A DNA stretch of 64,000 bases, from the NCBI GenBank assembly GCA_020444275.1, contig JAHLLG010000002.1, forward strand, positions 310,001-374,000, read 5' to 3'. Numbering within the stretch: position 1 is the first letter of the stretch; each line of letters begins with the position of its first letter. Positions 50,950 through 60,865 of the stretch are shown here, piece by piece. The translations under genes and the position numbers were made by a program. The notes beneath the pieces were generated by a model. It saw only the letters and a list, made by a program, of their open reading frames with translations. It was not told where the DNA came from and made no database searches. This DNA comes from Bacteroidota bacterium. GTDB lineage: Bacteria > Bacteroidota > Bacteroidia > Bacteroidales > UBA12077.

Positions 50950-53900
50950 ATGAGTAATAAAAAGATATATATTGGAGATACATTATTACATTCTGGCCAA
51001 AAAGAAGTAAAAGGTCAGTTTGTTGAAATTGAAGGAGAAAAGTATTATAAAATAAGTAATTATGATCAGATGCAAGACTTTTTTATAAGTGTTGTGAGCA
51101 ATTCTGATCATTGGATGTTTATTTCAAGTAACGGTTCATTAAGCGCAGGTCGAAAAAATAGAGACCATGCGCTTTTTCCGTATTATACTGTCGATAAAAT
51201 TCATGATTATAAAGGAATTACAGGAAGTAGTTCCTGTTTTATTATTCAAATGGAAGATAAAAACTATTTGTGGGAACCTTTTACAGAAACATCACATAAA
51301 TTATATGCTGTAAAAAGAAACATCTACAAAAGTTTTTTTGGGAATCAGCTCATTTTCGAAGAGATAAATCAAGATTTGAATGTGACTTTTCTATATAGCT
51401 GGTGCAACAGCGAAAAATTTGGATTTATCAAGAAATCTAAACTGATTAATAATGATTCAGAAAAAAAGGTAATTCAGGTTTTGGATGGTATTCAGAATAT
51501 TTTACCTGCCGGAATCGATTATAATTTTCAAAACGAATTTAGCAATTTATTAGATGCCTATAAGAAAAACGAATTAATGGCAGATACTCAACTAGGTTTG
51601 TTTACGTTAAGTTCTGTACCTGTGGATAGGGCAGAACCCAGTGAGTCGCTTTATGCCACTACAGTTTGGAATGCAGGATTGCATAATGCCAAAGTTTTAA
51701 TCTCAGGTAATCAGATCGATTCGTTTAAAAAAGGGATTGATATTGATACTGAGCTGGATATTAGAGCAAGACGAGGTGCTTATTTTGTAAATTCTGCGTT
51801 ACAATTAAAAGCCGGTGAAGAGAAGGATTGGATGTTGGTAGCAGAAATTAACCAGGATAATGCTGCTGTTTCTGACCTGAATCAATTCCTTCTTGAAACT
51901 AAAAATCTTGAAAATATTGTTGAAGAAGATATTAAAGCTGGAACGGAAAGCCTTAGAAAGATTGCTTCTGTTGCTGACGGAATGCAGGTAACCAATACGC
52001 CTTTATGTTATGCACGCCATTATTCAAATACACTGTATAATGCGATGCGGGGTGGCGTATTTGTAAACAATTATACGATTGATACACAAGATTTCAAAGC
52101 GTATTTGTCACAAATAAACAAACTCATTTATACTGATTTTCAACTTTGGTTAAATGATTTGCCTGCAAAAATATCAAGCACTGAATTAATTCAACTGGCA
52201 GAGAAAACAAAAAATACAGATTTATTACGAATAACCTACGAGTATTTGCCATTAACCTTTAGTCGCAGACATGGAGATCCAAGTCGCCCGTGGAATTTAT
52301 TTTCCATAGAAACCAAAAATGATGATGGATCGGTAAAATATAATTATGAAGGAAACTGGCGGGATATTTTCCAGAACTGGGAGGCTTTAGCGTATTCTTT
52401 CCCTGAGTTTGTTGAAGGAATGATTAGCAAGTTTGTTAACACCTCAACTGCCGATGGTTATAATCCTTATCGTGTTATGCGCAATGGTATGGACTGGGAA
52501 AGTCCTGATCCTGATGACCCCTGGGCATATATCGGATATTGGGGCGATCATCAAATTATTTACCTGCAAAAGTTATTGGAAGTTTCCAATAATTTTCATC
52601 CCGGAAAGTTGGATGAATTGTTGGTAAAAGAGATTTTTACATATGCCAATGTTCCCTATCAGATCAAACCACACAAAGAGATTATCGAGAATCCGAAGGA
52701 TACCATTGTTTTTAACCATAAGTTAAACAAACAGATCGTTGCAATGGAAGAGTTGGTTGGTGCCGATGCCAAACTGCTGAAAAACTGGGATGTAGATAAA
52801 GCGTATAAGGCGAATTTAATGGAGAAAGTGCTTGTAACATTGCTTTCCAAGCTAAGTAACTTTGTTCCTGAAGCAGGTATTTGGTTAAATACTCAACGTC
52901 CTGAATGGAACGATGCAAATAATGCCCTGGTTGGTAACGGAACCTCCATGGTTACGCTTTATTACTTAAGAAGATTTTTAACATTTTGGCAAAATAAATT
53001 GACAAACACCTCTATCACAGAATTTCAGATTACTCATGAAGTAGCCAGTTTATTCGAAGATATCTTTAAAACATTTAAGGATTATTTAAGAACTCTGGAT
53101 AAAGGTTTTATAGATACCGATCGCAAGCAAATTACTGATATGCTTGGAATGGCACACAGTGATTATCGTGAAACAATCTATAAAAAGTCGTTTAATGGAA
53201 GGAAAAGAAAAATCAGTTTAAATGATTTAGTAGAATTTATTGCAATAAGCTTAGAATATATTGATCAATCTATTCAAGCGAATAAACGAGAGGATGGTTT
53301 GTATCACGCGTATAATTTAATTTCTATTTCGAGAGATGAAATTACTATTCGCCATTTGTATGAGATGCTTGAGGGGCAGGTAGCTGTATTAAGTTCCGGA
53401 TATTTATCTACTGAAGAAAATTTACATGTGCTCGATGCACTTAAAAATAGTAAAATGTTCAGATCAGATCAGTATAGTTATATGCTTTATCCCGATCGCG
53501 AATTGCCTAAATTTATTGAGAAGAATATCATTCCAGCCAAAAAAGTAAAAGAATCAAAATTATTGACCACTCTTTTAGATGATGAAAATCCATTGATTGT
53601 AAAAGTTAATAAAACAGGAAAATACTATTTTAACAGCGAGTTCAGAAATGCTGATATATTAGAACAGGCTTTGGATAAACTGGATAAAAAGTACAGTTCA
53701 TTGCTTGAGGAGGAAAAAGATCAAATCTTAAATATTTATGAAGAAATTTTTGATCATCAGTCATTTACCGGTAGATCAGGAACTTTTTATGGTTACGAAG
53801 GATTAGGTTCTATATACTGGCACATGGTATCGAAACTTTTATTAGCAACACAGGAATGCTATTTTAAAGCAGTAGATGAAGGCGCTGATGAAAATATTCT

Positions 53901-54417
53901 GGGCAGATTAAAAGAACACTATTACGAAATAAAAGCAGGCATTGGACTTTACAAGTCTCCTGATTTATATGGAGCTTTTCCAACCGATGCTTATTCGCAC
54001 ACACCGGGGAAATCAGGTGTAAAGCAACCCGGGTTAACCGGCCAGGTAAAAGAAGATGTAATTTCACGATTAGGTGAATTAGGAATCAGAATCAAAAATG
54101 GTGAGATTTTATTTGACACTTCACTGTTAAATCATAAAGAAATTCTATCAGATCAGGCTGATTTTGAGTTTTATACAATGGATGGTAATTTGAGAAGAAT
54201 ATCGTTGGAACAAAAACAGTTGGCGTTAACCTTTTGCCAGGTTCCGATTGTATATACTGATGCAAAAGAAGATCATATTATCATCACCTTTACAAATCAC
54301 GAACAGATAACCATCCCGGGAAATACGTTGACCAAAGAGATCAGCGAACAAATTTTTAAGCGTAATGGAGAAATTAAACAGCTCGATGTGCTGAAAAATA
54401 ACCTTAATGGTAATTAA
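50950..54417 (+). CDS. Beta-1,3-glucan phosphorylase-like enzyme (GH149/GH94-type)
   Basis: A 1155-residue cytoplasmic protein with no signal peptide. It has an N-terminal beta-sandwich (about 1-330) and an (alpha/alpha)6 barrel. The barrel contains GNWRDIFQNWEAL (Asp472 is the predicted acid), YNPYRVMRNGMDWE, PDDPWAYIGYWGDHQI and the C-terminal part TGRSGTFYGYEGLGSIYWH with GAFPTDAYSHTPG. This pattern is that of inverting glycan phosphorylases of the GH94 group; the length and genomic setting fit GH149 best. It would use phosphate to release glucose-1-phosphate from imported beta-1,3-oligoglucosides. Its exact linkage specificity is inferred. Confidence 0.75.
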   Translation: MSNKKIYIGDTLLHSGQKEVKGQFVEIEGEKYYKISNYDQMQDFFISVVSNSDHWMFISSNGSLSAGRKNRDHALFPYYTVDKIHDYKGITGSSSCFIIQMEDKNYLWEPFTETSHKLYAVKRNIYKSFFGNQLIFEEINQDLNVTFLYSWCNSEKFGFIKKSKLINNDSEKKVIQVLDGIQNILPAGIDYNFQNEFSNLLDAYKKNELMADTQLGLFTLSSVPVDRAEPSESLYATTVWNAGLHNAKVLISGNQIDSFKKGIDIDTELDIRARRGAYFVNSALQLKAGEEKDWMLVAEINQDNAAVSDLNQFLLETKNLENIVEEDIKAGTESLRKIASVADGMQVTNTPLCYARHYSNTLYNAMRGGVFVNNYTIDTQDFKAYLSQINKLIYTDFQLWLNDLPAKISSTELIQLAEKTKNTDLLRITYEYLPLTFSRRHGDPSRPWNLFSIETKNDDGSVKYNYEGNWRDIFQNWEALAYSFPEFVEGMISKFVNTSTADGYNPYRVMRNGMDWESPDPDDPWAYIGYWGDHQIIYLQKLLEVSNNFHPGKLDELLVKEIFTYANVPYQIKPHKEIIENPKDTIVFNHKLNKQIVAMEELVGADAKLLKNWDVDKAYKANLMEKVLVTLLSKLSNFVPEAGIWLNTQRPEWNDANNALVGNGTSMVTLYYLRRFLTFWQNKLTNTSITEFQITHEVASLFEDIFKTFKDYLRTLDKGFIDTDRKQITDMLGMAHSDYRETIYKKSFNGRKRKISLNDLVEFIAISLEYIDQSIQANKREDGLYHAYNLISISRDEITIRHLYEMLEGQVAVLSSGYLSTEENLHVLDALKNSKMFRSDQYSYMLYPDRELPKFIEKNIIPAKKVKESKLLTTLLDDENPLIVKVNKTGKYYFNSEFRNADILEQALDKLDKKYSSLLEEEKDQILNIYEEIFDHQSFTGRSGTFYGYEGLGSIYWHMVSKLLLATQECYFKAVDEGADENILGRLKEHYYEIKAGIGLYKSPDLYGAFPTDAYSHTPGKSGVKQPGLTGQVKEDVISRLGELGIRIKNGEILFDTSLLNHKEILSDQADFEFYTMDGNLRRISLEQKQLALTFCQVPIVYTDAKEDHIIITFTNHEQITIPGNTLTKEISEQIFKRNGEIKQLDVLKNNLNGN

Positions 54418-54429
54418 AACTTTGCTCAG

Positions 54430-55494
54430 ATGAAACGATTTCAATTAAACATTTCCATAGTATTTATATTAGCAAGCATAGTTGCTTGCAATCCTTCAAA
54501 AACTGAAGATAATACAAGTACACAAATCAATACTTTACAGCAAAAAAAGGAAGATTTGTTAGGTGGAGTTTCGAAAGCAGTGTGTTATTCCGGCTTTAGA
54601 TCGGGCCAACACCCGGATAGAGGTGATGGAGCCGTAAATCCAACTTATGGTCAGGTGTTGGAAGATCTTCAGATTCTTTCTCATAATTCGAATTTCAAGC
54701 TCATCCGTGTTTATGATAGCGGGGAAAATTCTGAAATGGTTTTGAAAGTGATTAAAGAAAATAACATCGATATTAAAGTGTTGTTGGGAATATGGTTACA
54801 AGCAGAGTTAAGCAATCATGAAACCTGCGAATGGTTGACAGAGCCAATTTCTGAAGAAACATTGAGAATAAATAAAAATCTTAATCAGGAAGAAATTATA
54901 AAGGGTATTGGTTTGGCTAATTTATATCCTGAAATAGTAGTAGCAGTTAATGTAGGCAACGAAGCCTTAGTTGATTGGAATGATCATAAGGTAGATGTTG
55001 ATACGATTATTTCCTATGTAAAACAGGTAAAATCAGTAATTAATCAACCGGTTACAGTAGCGGATAATTATAAATGGTGGGCCGATCATGGCACCGAATT
55101 AGCCAAAGTTTGCGATTTTGTTTCTATCCATACGTATCCGGTCTGGGAAGGAAAAGATATTAACGAAGGCATGTCGTACACTATTGAAAATATGGAAGAA
55201 GTACGAAAAGCTTTACCTAACTCACAACTGGTAATTACCGAAGCAGGCTGGGCTACCATTGCATCTGAATTCGGAGAAAGAGCAAGTGAAGAAAAGCAGA
55301 TGCAATACTACAACGAAATAATGGATTGGGCTAAAAAAATGAATATTACAACCTTTTTCTTCGAGGCATTTGATGAGGATTGGAAAGGAGATCCAAACAA
55401 TCCGTTAGGTGCAGAAAAACACTGGGGTTTATTTACAGTCGATAGAAAGCCGAAAAAGGTAATGCATAATCTTTATCCACACTTAACAGAATAA
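54430..55494 (+). CDS. GH17 endo-beta-1,3-glucanase-type lipoprotein
   Basis: A 354-residue lipoprotein (SIVACNPS). The TIM-barrel strands KLIRVYDSGE, IDIKVLLGIWLQAE, VVAVNVGNEALV (acid/base Glu178), CDFVSIHTYPVWEG and QLVITEAGWAT (nucleophile Glu271) match GH17. Family members cut or transglycosylate beta-1,3-glucan. It starts 12 bp after the phosphorylase and 3 bp before a GPH transporter. With GH16 it gives two endo-acting enzymes at different sites. Confidence 0.9.
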   Translation: MKRFQLNISIVFILASIVACNPSKTEDNTSTQINTLQQKKEDLLGGVSKAVCYSGFRSGQHPDRGDGAVNPTYGQVLEDLQILSHNSNFKLIRVYDSGENSEMVLKVIKENNIDIKVLLGIWLQAELSNHETCEWLTEPISEETLRINKNLNQEEIIKGIGLANLYPEIVVAVNVGNEALVDWNDHKVDVDTIISYVKQVKSVINQPVTVADNYKWWADHGTELAKVCDFVSIHTYPVWEGKDINEGMSYTIENMEEVRKALPNSQLVITEAGWATIASEFGERASEEKQMQYYNEIMDWAKKMNITTFFFEAFDEDWKGDPNNPLGAEKHWGLFTVDRKPKKVMHNLYPHLTE

Positions 55495-55497
55495 AAA

Positions 55498-56847
55498 ATG
55501 AGTAAAATAGGAACGAAGTTATCAATAAAAGAAAAACTAGGTTACGGATTGGGCGATACTGCTTCTCACTTTGTTTGGGATATGGTAGGTTTCTGGATAC
55601 TTATTTTTTATACCGATACATTTGGGATTTCTGCAGCAGCAGCCGGAACGATTATGCTCATTGCCCGTTTTTGGGATATGATAAGCGATCCGATCATGGG
55701 AATTATTTCGGATAGAACGAAAACACGCTGGGGAAAGTTCCGACCTTATATTTTATGGATGGCTTTACCTTATAGTATTTTGGCGATTTTAACCTTTACT
55801 ACACCTGATTTTGAATATACTGGAAAAATAATCTGGGCAGGAACAACCTACTTTTTGTTGATGACCGTTTTCACAGCTATTAATTTGCCCTATTCATCAT
55901 TAGGTGCGGTAATGACAGCAGATTCTTATGAGCGAGCAGGATTAAATTCATACCGGTTTATATTTGCATTTGCTGGCCAGCTAATTGTTTCCGGAACAGC
56001 ACTAACACTTGCAAAATTCTTTGGTAATGGAAATGATGCTAAGGGATACCAAATAACCTTGGTTCTCTTTTCAGTAATCAGCTTTATTCTATTCATGATC
56101 ACATTTAGTTCTACAAAAGAGAGGGTTCTTCCTCCTAATGAACAGCAGAAAGATTTAAAAGAAGATTTAAAAAATCTGTTTAAAAATCGACCATGGGTAA
56201 TCCTGTTTTTTGTTGGTATTATTTCGTTCATAATGTTCGCTGTTCAGAATCTTTCTATTGCCTACTATTTTAAGTATTATGTTGGAAAAGCAGAAAGTGT
56301 TCAATTGTTTAATGTAATTGGTACTATAGCTTTAATTGTTGCAATTCCTTTTTCAAAAGGATTAGCACAAAGATTCGGAAAGAAAAATGTTTTTCTCGCA
56401 AGTTCTTTGATTTCGGGATTATTCTTTATGCTACTGTATATTCCAGGTGAAAAAGACATCATATCCATTTATGTTTTGAATATTCTTGCAAAAATGTCGT
56501 ACGCTCCTGCGGTACCTTTACTTTGGACTATGTTAGCCGATACAGCCGATTATTCAGAATGGAAAAGTGGAAGAAGAGCAACTGGTCTGGTATTTTCTGC
56601 AGCAACTTTTGCGCAAAAAGCAGGCTGGGGAATAGGAGGAGCCTTGGCAGGATGGCTGCTTGTATTATTCAATTTTGTTCCAAATGTAGAGCAAACTCCT
56701 ACAGCAATTACCGGAATTAAACTAATGATATCAGTTATTCCAGGCATTCTATACATGACATGTGCCATTTTCTTATTTTTCTATACTATTGATAAGCAAA
56801 CGTGTGAAGTAATGCAGCACGATTTGGAAAAAAGAAGAGAAGAATAA
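55498..56847 (+). CDS. GPH-family sugar:cation symporter (MelB-like)
   Basis: A 449-residue membrane protein with 12 helices. Motifs fit the GPH family: YGLGDTASHFVWDMVGFWI near the N terminus with Asp residues that bind Na+, DPIMGIISDRTKTRWGKFRP, and AVPLLWTMLADTADYSEWKSGRR. It starts 3 bp after GH17 and is the second inner-membrane sugar carrier of the operon. The substrate could be a beta-linked glucose dimer or longer. Confidence 0.88.
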   Translation: MSKIGTKLSIKEKLGYGLGDTASHFVWDMVGFWILIFYTDTFGISAAAAGTIMLIARFWDMISDPIMGIISDRTKTRWGKFRPYILWMALPYSILAILTFTTPDFEYTGKIIWAGTTYFLLMTVFTAINLPYSSLGAVMTADSYERAGLNSYRFIFAFAGQLIVSGTALTLAKFFGNGNDAKGYQITLVLFSVISFILFMITFSSTKERVLPPNEQQKDLKEDLKNLFKNRPWVILFFVGIISFIMFAVQNLSIAYYFKYYVGKAESVQLFNVIGTIALIVAIPFSKGLAQRFGKKNVFLASSLISGLFFMLLYIPGEKDIISIYVLNILAKMSYAPAVPLLWTMLADTADYSEWKSGRRATGLVFSAATFAQKAGWGIGGALAGWLLVLFNFVPNVEQTPTAITGIKLMISVIPGILYMTCAIFLFFYTIDKQTCEVMQHDLEKRREE

Positions 56848-56897
56848 AATAAACTTAATTTTTGCCGGGAAGCTTAGTTTGGAGTAAACATAATAAA

Positions 56898-56930
56898 TTG
56901 AAAATCATTATATTTGATTATGTAAGTTTG
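56898..56930 (+). promoter_or_regulatory. Candidate promoter of the SSS transporter and oxidoreductase genes
   Basis: TTG at 56898-56900, a 22-bp spacer and TAAGTTTG at 56923-56930 (exact TAnnTTTG) precede the ATG at 56957. A second TAnnTTTG match is at 56909-56916. It suggests that these genes have their own start site beside read-through from the operon. Confidence 0.4.
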
Positions 56931-56956
56931 TTGTTAACTGTTTAAATCTTTTAATC

Positions 56957-58600
56957 ATGAACCAGAATTTTGCTACCATCGATTTTATCATATTTGGAAT
57001 ATACGCTATTGTAATTATCGGAGTAGGTCTGTTTGTTTCCAGAACAAAGAAAGGAACTGAAAAAACTGCCGAAGATTATTTTCTTGCAGGAAAAGCTCTA
57101 CCATGGTGGGCAATTGGAGCATCTTTAATTGCAGCAAACATTTCGGCAGAACAGTTTATTGGGATGTCGGGCTCGGGATTTGCAGTGGGGCTGGCTATAG
57201 CTTCCTACGAATGGATGGCTGCCATAACCTTAATAATTGTAGGTAAATATTTTCTTCCAATTTTCATCCGGCAGGGATTATATACGATCCCGCAATTTGT
57301 CGAGAAACGATTCAACACTTCACTAAAGACCATACTAGCCGTTTTCTGGATCTCACTGTTTATTTTTGTTAACCTTACTTCGGTTCTTTATTTGGGCGCA
57401 AAGGCTTTAGATACAATACTTGGCGTGGGCGATGGTACAACCATAATTCCGTTTATGTTAGGATTAGCCCTTTTTGCGGCAGCATATTCTGTTTGGGGAG
57501 GTTTATCAGCTGTGGCATGGACGGATGTTATTCAAGTAGTTTTGCTGGTTGCCGGAGGATTAGTGACAACTTTTATTGCATTACATCATGTTACTCCTGA
57601 AGGTGGCATATTTAATGGTTTTGCTCATATTTATGATGTTGCTCAGGATAAATTTCATATGATCATTAAAAGAGACAATCCAGAGTTCTCAAATTTGCCT
57701 GGAATTGCTGTGTTAATTGGTGGTATGTGGGTTGCGAATCTGTATTACTGGGGTTTTAACCAATATATTGTACAACGGGCATTAGCTGCAAAATCGTTAC
57801 AGGAAGCACAAAGAGGAATTGCATTTGCAGCCTTTTTAAAGCTGTTAATTCCGTTAATCGTTGTAATTCCGGGTATTGTTGCTTACGTAATGTATACACA
57901 ACATGATGGTACAACGGTAATTGAAGGCGTATCCAGCGTTTTTCAAAAATCAAGTGGTGCCATAGACTACGATAGAGCCTATCCATGGTTAATTGGCACA
58001 TTTATACCTTCTGGCCTTAAAGGATTGGTAGTTGCCGCTTTATCAGCAGCTATTGTTTCATCACTGGCATCCATGCTGAACTCAACTGCTACAATTTTTA
58101 CCATGGATATTTATAAACCCTATTTCAATAAAAATGCTGATAACAAGCAATTAGTAACCGTCGGTAGGGTTGCCGTATTAGTAGCATTAGCACTGGCAGT
58201 TTCGGTAGCAAACTCTTTAGGTTCAATACCTCAAATGTTTCAGTATATTCAGGAGTACACCGGGCTTGTGAGTCCTGGAATTCTTGGTGTATTTTTGATG
58301 GGATTATTCTGGAAGAAGACTTCGGTTAAAGGAGCTATAGCAGGAATTTTGTCATCTATTCCGGTAGCTTTAATCTTAAAATTTTTACCTATTTCTATGC
58401 CATTTCTGGATCAAATGTTATATACACTGCTCATTACCATAGTTATAATCATGGGTGTTTCACTAAGAAGTGGAAAGTTGGACGATGATCCAAAAGCAAT
58501 ACCATTGCATGGAGTAAATTTCATTACAGGTAAGCGATTTAATATCAGTGCATATATTCTGCTGGTTATATTGGTGATTTTGTATACAGTTTTCTGGTAA
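56957..58600 (+). CDS. SSS-family sodium/glucose-type symporter
   Basis: A 547-residue membrane protein with about 14 helices. Motifs include AEDYFLAGKALPWWAIGASL, ANISAEQFIGMSGSGFAVGL, GGMWVANLYYWGFNQYIVQRAL, and AAIVSSLASMLNSTATIFTMDI, as in SGLT-type sodium/sugar symporters. It is the third inner-membrane sugar carrier in the locus, likely taking up glucose. It lies 109 bp after the GPH transporter. Confidence 0.9.
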   Translation: MNQNFATIDFIIFGIYAIVIIGVGLFVSRTKKGTEKTAEDYFLAGKALPWWAIGASLIAANISAEQFIGMSGSGFAVGLAIASYEWMAAITLIIVGKYFLPIFIRQGLYTIPQFVEKRFNTSLKTILAVFWISLFIFVNLTSVLYLGAKALDTILGVGDGTTIIPFMLGLALFAAAYSVWGGLSAVAWTDVIQVVLLVAGGLVTTFIALHHVTPEGGIFNGFAHIYDVAQDKFHMIIKRDNPEFSNLPGIAVLIGGMWVANLYYWGFNQYIVQRALAAKSLQEAQRGIAFAAFLKLLIPLIVVIPGIVAYVMYTQHDGTTVIEGVSSVFQKSSGAIDYDRAYPWLIGTFIPSGLKGLVVAALSAAIVSSLASMLNSTATIFTMDIYKPYFNKNADNKQLVTVGRVAVLVALALAVSVANSLGSIPQMFQYIQEYTGLVSPGILGVFLMGLFWKKTSVKGAIAGILSSIPVALILKFLPISMPFLDQMLYTLLITIVIIMGVSLRSGKLDDDPKAIPLHGVNFITGKRFNISAYILLVILVILYTVFW

Positions 58601-58614
58601 ATAAGAAAGTATAA

Positions 58615-59589
58615 GTGAAGAAAATAAACTGGGGCATAATAGGATTAGGTAAAATTGCCAATCGATTTGCGAACGATATAACATTATCTAAAAATGCAAT
58701 TTTATATGCTGTAGCATCCAGAGATAGAGATAGAGCAAAAGCTTTTAGTCAGAAATATAATGTGGCTAAAATTTTTGATTCTTACGAGGAGTTACTAAAA
58801 GATCCGGATATAGATATTGTTTATATTGCCACACCGCATACGTTTCATTTTGAACATGCCATGATGAGCTTCAAGCATGGAAAACATGTACTGGTGGAAA
58901 AACCAATGGGAATGAATGCTGAAGAAGTTACTGCAATGATTCATGAAGCAAAAGCCAGAAATTTATTTCTGATGGAAGGTATCTGGACCCGTTTTATACC
59001 TGCAACCGAAAAATTGATTGAGCTTCTTGCTCAAAATATTATTGGTGATATTATTTCAGTAAAAGCAGATTTTGGATTTAAAGCGGATTTTGATCCAAAG
59101 AGCAGAATCTATAATAAAAACTTAGGCGGAGGATCGCTTCTCGATATTGGTATTTATCCCATTTATTTAAGTTTGCTTGTTCTGGGAATTCCTGCAGATA
59201 TTAAAGCTATAGCTCGAATGGCAGAAACAGAAGTGGATAGCTATTGCGCTATGTTGTTTGATTATGCGAACTGTGCCAAGGCAATGCTTGAATCTACAAC
59301 GGAAGCTGATACACCTATCGAAGGTTATATTTATGGAACTAAAGGCTACATCAAATTACATCGAAGATTTCATCATGCAAAAACAATATCGGTGCATTTA
59401 AGTGGCAAAGAAGAAGAAATATACCATATGGAATACCAGGGAGAGGGGCTTTTATATGAAATTGAAGAAGTCAATCAATGTATATTAAATAACCAAACAG
59501 AAAGCAAAAAGCTTCCGCTATCGACAAGTTTCAACTTAATTCAAATTATTGATCGGGTAAAAGAGAAGATAGGATTAAATTATCTCTAG
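58615..59589 (+). CDS. Gfo/Idh/MocA-family oxidoreductase
   Basis: A 324-residue cytoplasmic protein starting at GTG (58615), chosen because the Rossmann motif INWGIIGLGKIANRFA begins three codons later. The NAD(P) domain has VYIATPHTFH and HVLVEKPMG. The C-terminal domain has KADFGFKADFDPKSR and GGGSLLDIGIYPIYL, as in sugar and dihydrodiol dehydrogenases. It probably oxidises a sugar or a related metabolite; the substrate is unknown. It starts 14 bp after the SSS gene. Confidence 0.88.
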   Translation: MKKINWGIIGLGKIANRFANDITLSKNAILYAVASRDRDRAKAFSQKYNVAKIFDSYEELLKDPDIDIVYIATPHTFHFEHAMMSFKHGKHVLVEKPMGMNAEEVTAMIHEAKARNLFLMEGIWTRFIPATEKLIELLAQNIIGDIISVKADFGFKADFDPKSRIYNKNLGGGSLLDIGIYPIYLSLLVLGIPADIKAIARMAETEVDSYCAMLFDYANCAKAMLESTTEADTPIEGYIYGTKGYIKLHRRFHHAKTISVHLSGKEEEIYHMEYQGEGLLYEIEEVNQCILNNQTESKKLPLSTSFNLIQIIDRVKEKIGLNYL

Positions 59590-59622
59590 TTATCTACATC
59601 TCTAAATTTTATGGTAATTATA

Positions 59623-60225
59623 TTATTGAGGAAGCGATTTTAAAATGATATCATGAATTCTTTCTTTTACTCCTATAATGTTAATTGAGCTGGAGTTTTT
59701 ATCAACATCAATTTCTAAATTGAAGATATTAATTCCAATAACCTGCCATCCACAAAGCGAAATAATATTTACAATAAAGTGTTTTGTATCCTTCAACATA
59801 ATATTTTCTTTTTGAGATAGTTTAATGATTTTATTTTCAAATTCTTTAAAAAACAGAATGATAGGTTTAAGCTCCGAGTTTATCTTTTCAAAATTTTGGT
59901 TGTATTCATTAATGATAAATGACATTAGGTTTTTATTGTCTTTGAACAATAGGAGAATATTATATATAAAATGATCTATTAGCTCAAAAAAATCAAGATC
60001 TTTGGTTAGAACTGGAGTTATTCGTTTAACAACCATATCAATACTATCATTTACTACGATTTTAAACAAATGCTCTTTAGTTCTGAAATAATAATGTAAC
60101 AGTGATTTACTAACTTCTGCATCTTTCGCAATTTCAGTTACTCGGGCTCCATTAAAGCCTTTTTCGTAGAAAACTTTTTTTGCTGACTTTTTAATTTTAT
60201 CAACTGTATAATCTAAATATATCAT
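59623..60225 (-). CDS. TetR/AcrR-family regulator (distal copy)
   Basis: A 200-residue regulator. The HTH is ARVTEIAKDAEVSKSLLHYYFRTKEHLFKIV (about 25-55), and the rest is an all-helical ligand domain with several aromatic residues. It is last in the leftward cluster, 60 bp after a second TetR gene. Its target is unknown. Two consecutive TetR genes suggest a two-layer control of the membrane/lipid genes in this cluster. Confidence 0.85.
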   Translation of the reverse strand: MIYLDYTVDKIKKSAKKVFYEKGFNGARVTEIAKDAEVSKSLLHYYFRTKEHLFKIVVNDSIDMVVKRITPVLTKDLDFFELIDHFIYNILLLFKDNKNLMSFIINEYNQNFEKINSELKPIILFFKEFENKIIKLSQKENIMLKDTKHFIVNIISLCGWQVIGINIFNLEIDVDKNSSSINIIGVKERIHDIILKSLPQ

Positions 60226-60285
60226 ATGCTGGCTATTAAAATTCGTAGTTTTGATCTTTTACAAGATAGTTTAAGGCATTTCATC

Positions 60286-60837
60286 TTAATCATTGGATTT
60301 TTTCAAAAGTTCCAGATCAATAATCATCTCGTTTATATATTGCTCATCTTGCATTAACAATCTAAATTCAGTTAGCATTTTGTTTACAAGTAAATTTGTT
60401 GATGTTTTAGTTTTAAACGTGTTATTCTTTTTACCTGATTCTATTAAACGTGTTAGGTAATTCTCAATCGTATTTCTCATACGTATGATTGATTTCCTTA
60501 CCTTGCTATTTTTTCCCTTTAACCTTCTGTCAAAAATAATAGAGAGGTAATAAGGTTTTTGTAAGAATACATTATATAAGCTTTTAAAAAATGTATCAAA
60601 TTCCATGGCTGGTGTCTTGCTTTGATTGCCTATTTCATAAATAAATTCTTCCAAGTCATCTTCAAAACTTCTAAAAACCATTAGAAGAATATCTTCATCT
60701 GTTGTAAAAACTTTATAAAGTTCGTTTTTATCTATACGTAATGAATTCGCCAGCTCTTCAATTGTTAGGGCTTCTATCCCTGAATTCATTATGATATGTA
60801 TAGATTTTCCGGTAATGTCTTTCATTTTATCTTCCAT
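60286..60837 (-). CDS. TetR/AcrR-family regulator (proximal copy)
   Basis: A 183-residue regulator with an N-terminal HTH, GIEALTIEELANSLRIDKNELYKVFTTDEDILLMVF. The HTH is close to TetR, although the usual YYxF before the HTH turn is altered to YKVF. The C-terminal part is helical. It lies 28 bp after the DUF2147 gene and is co-transcribed with it. It might respond to a lipid or an envelope signal. Confidence 0.75.
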   Translation of the reverse strand: MEDKMKDITGKSIHIIMNSGIEALTIEELANSLRIDKNELYKVFTTDEDILLMVFRSFEDDLEEFIYEIGNQSKTPAMEFDTFFKSLYNVFLQKPYYLSIIFDRRLKGKNSKVRKSIIRMRNTIENYLTRLIESGKKNNTFKTKTSTNLLVNKMLTEFRLLMQDEQYINEMIIDLELLKKSND

Positions 60838-60865
60838 AATACTTAGTTACTTCTTATATCTCTGC

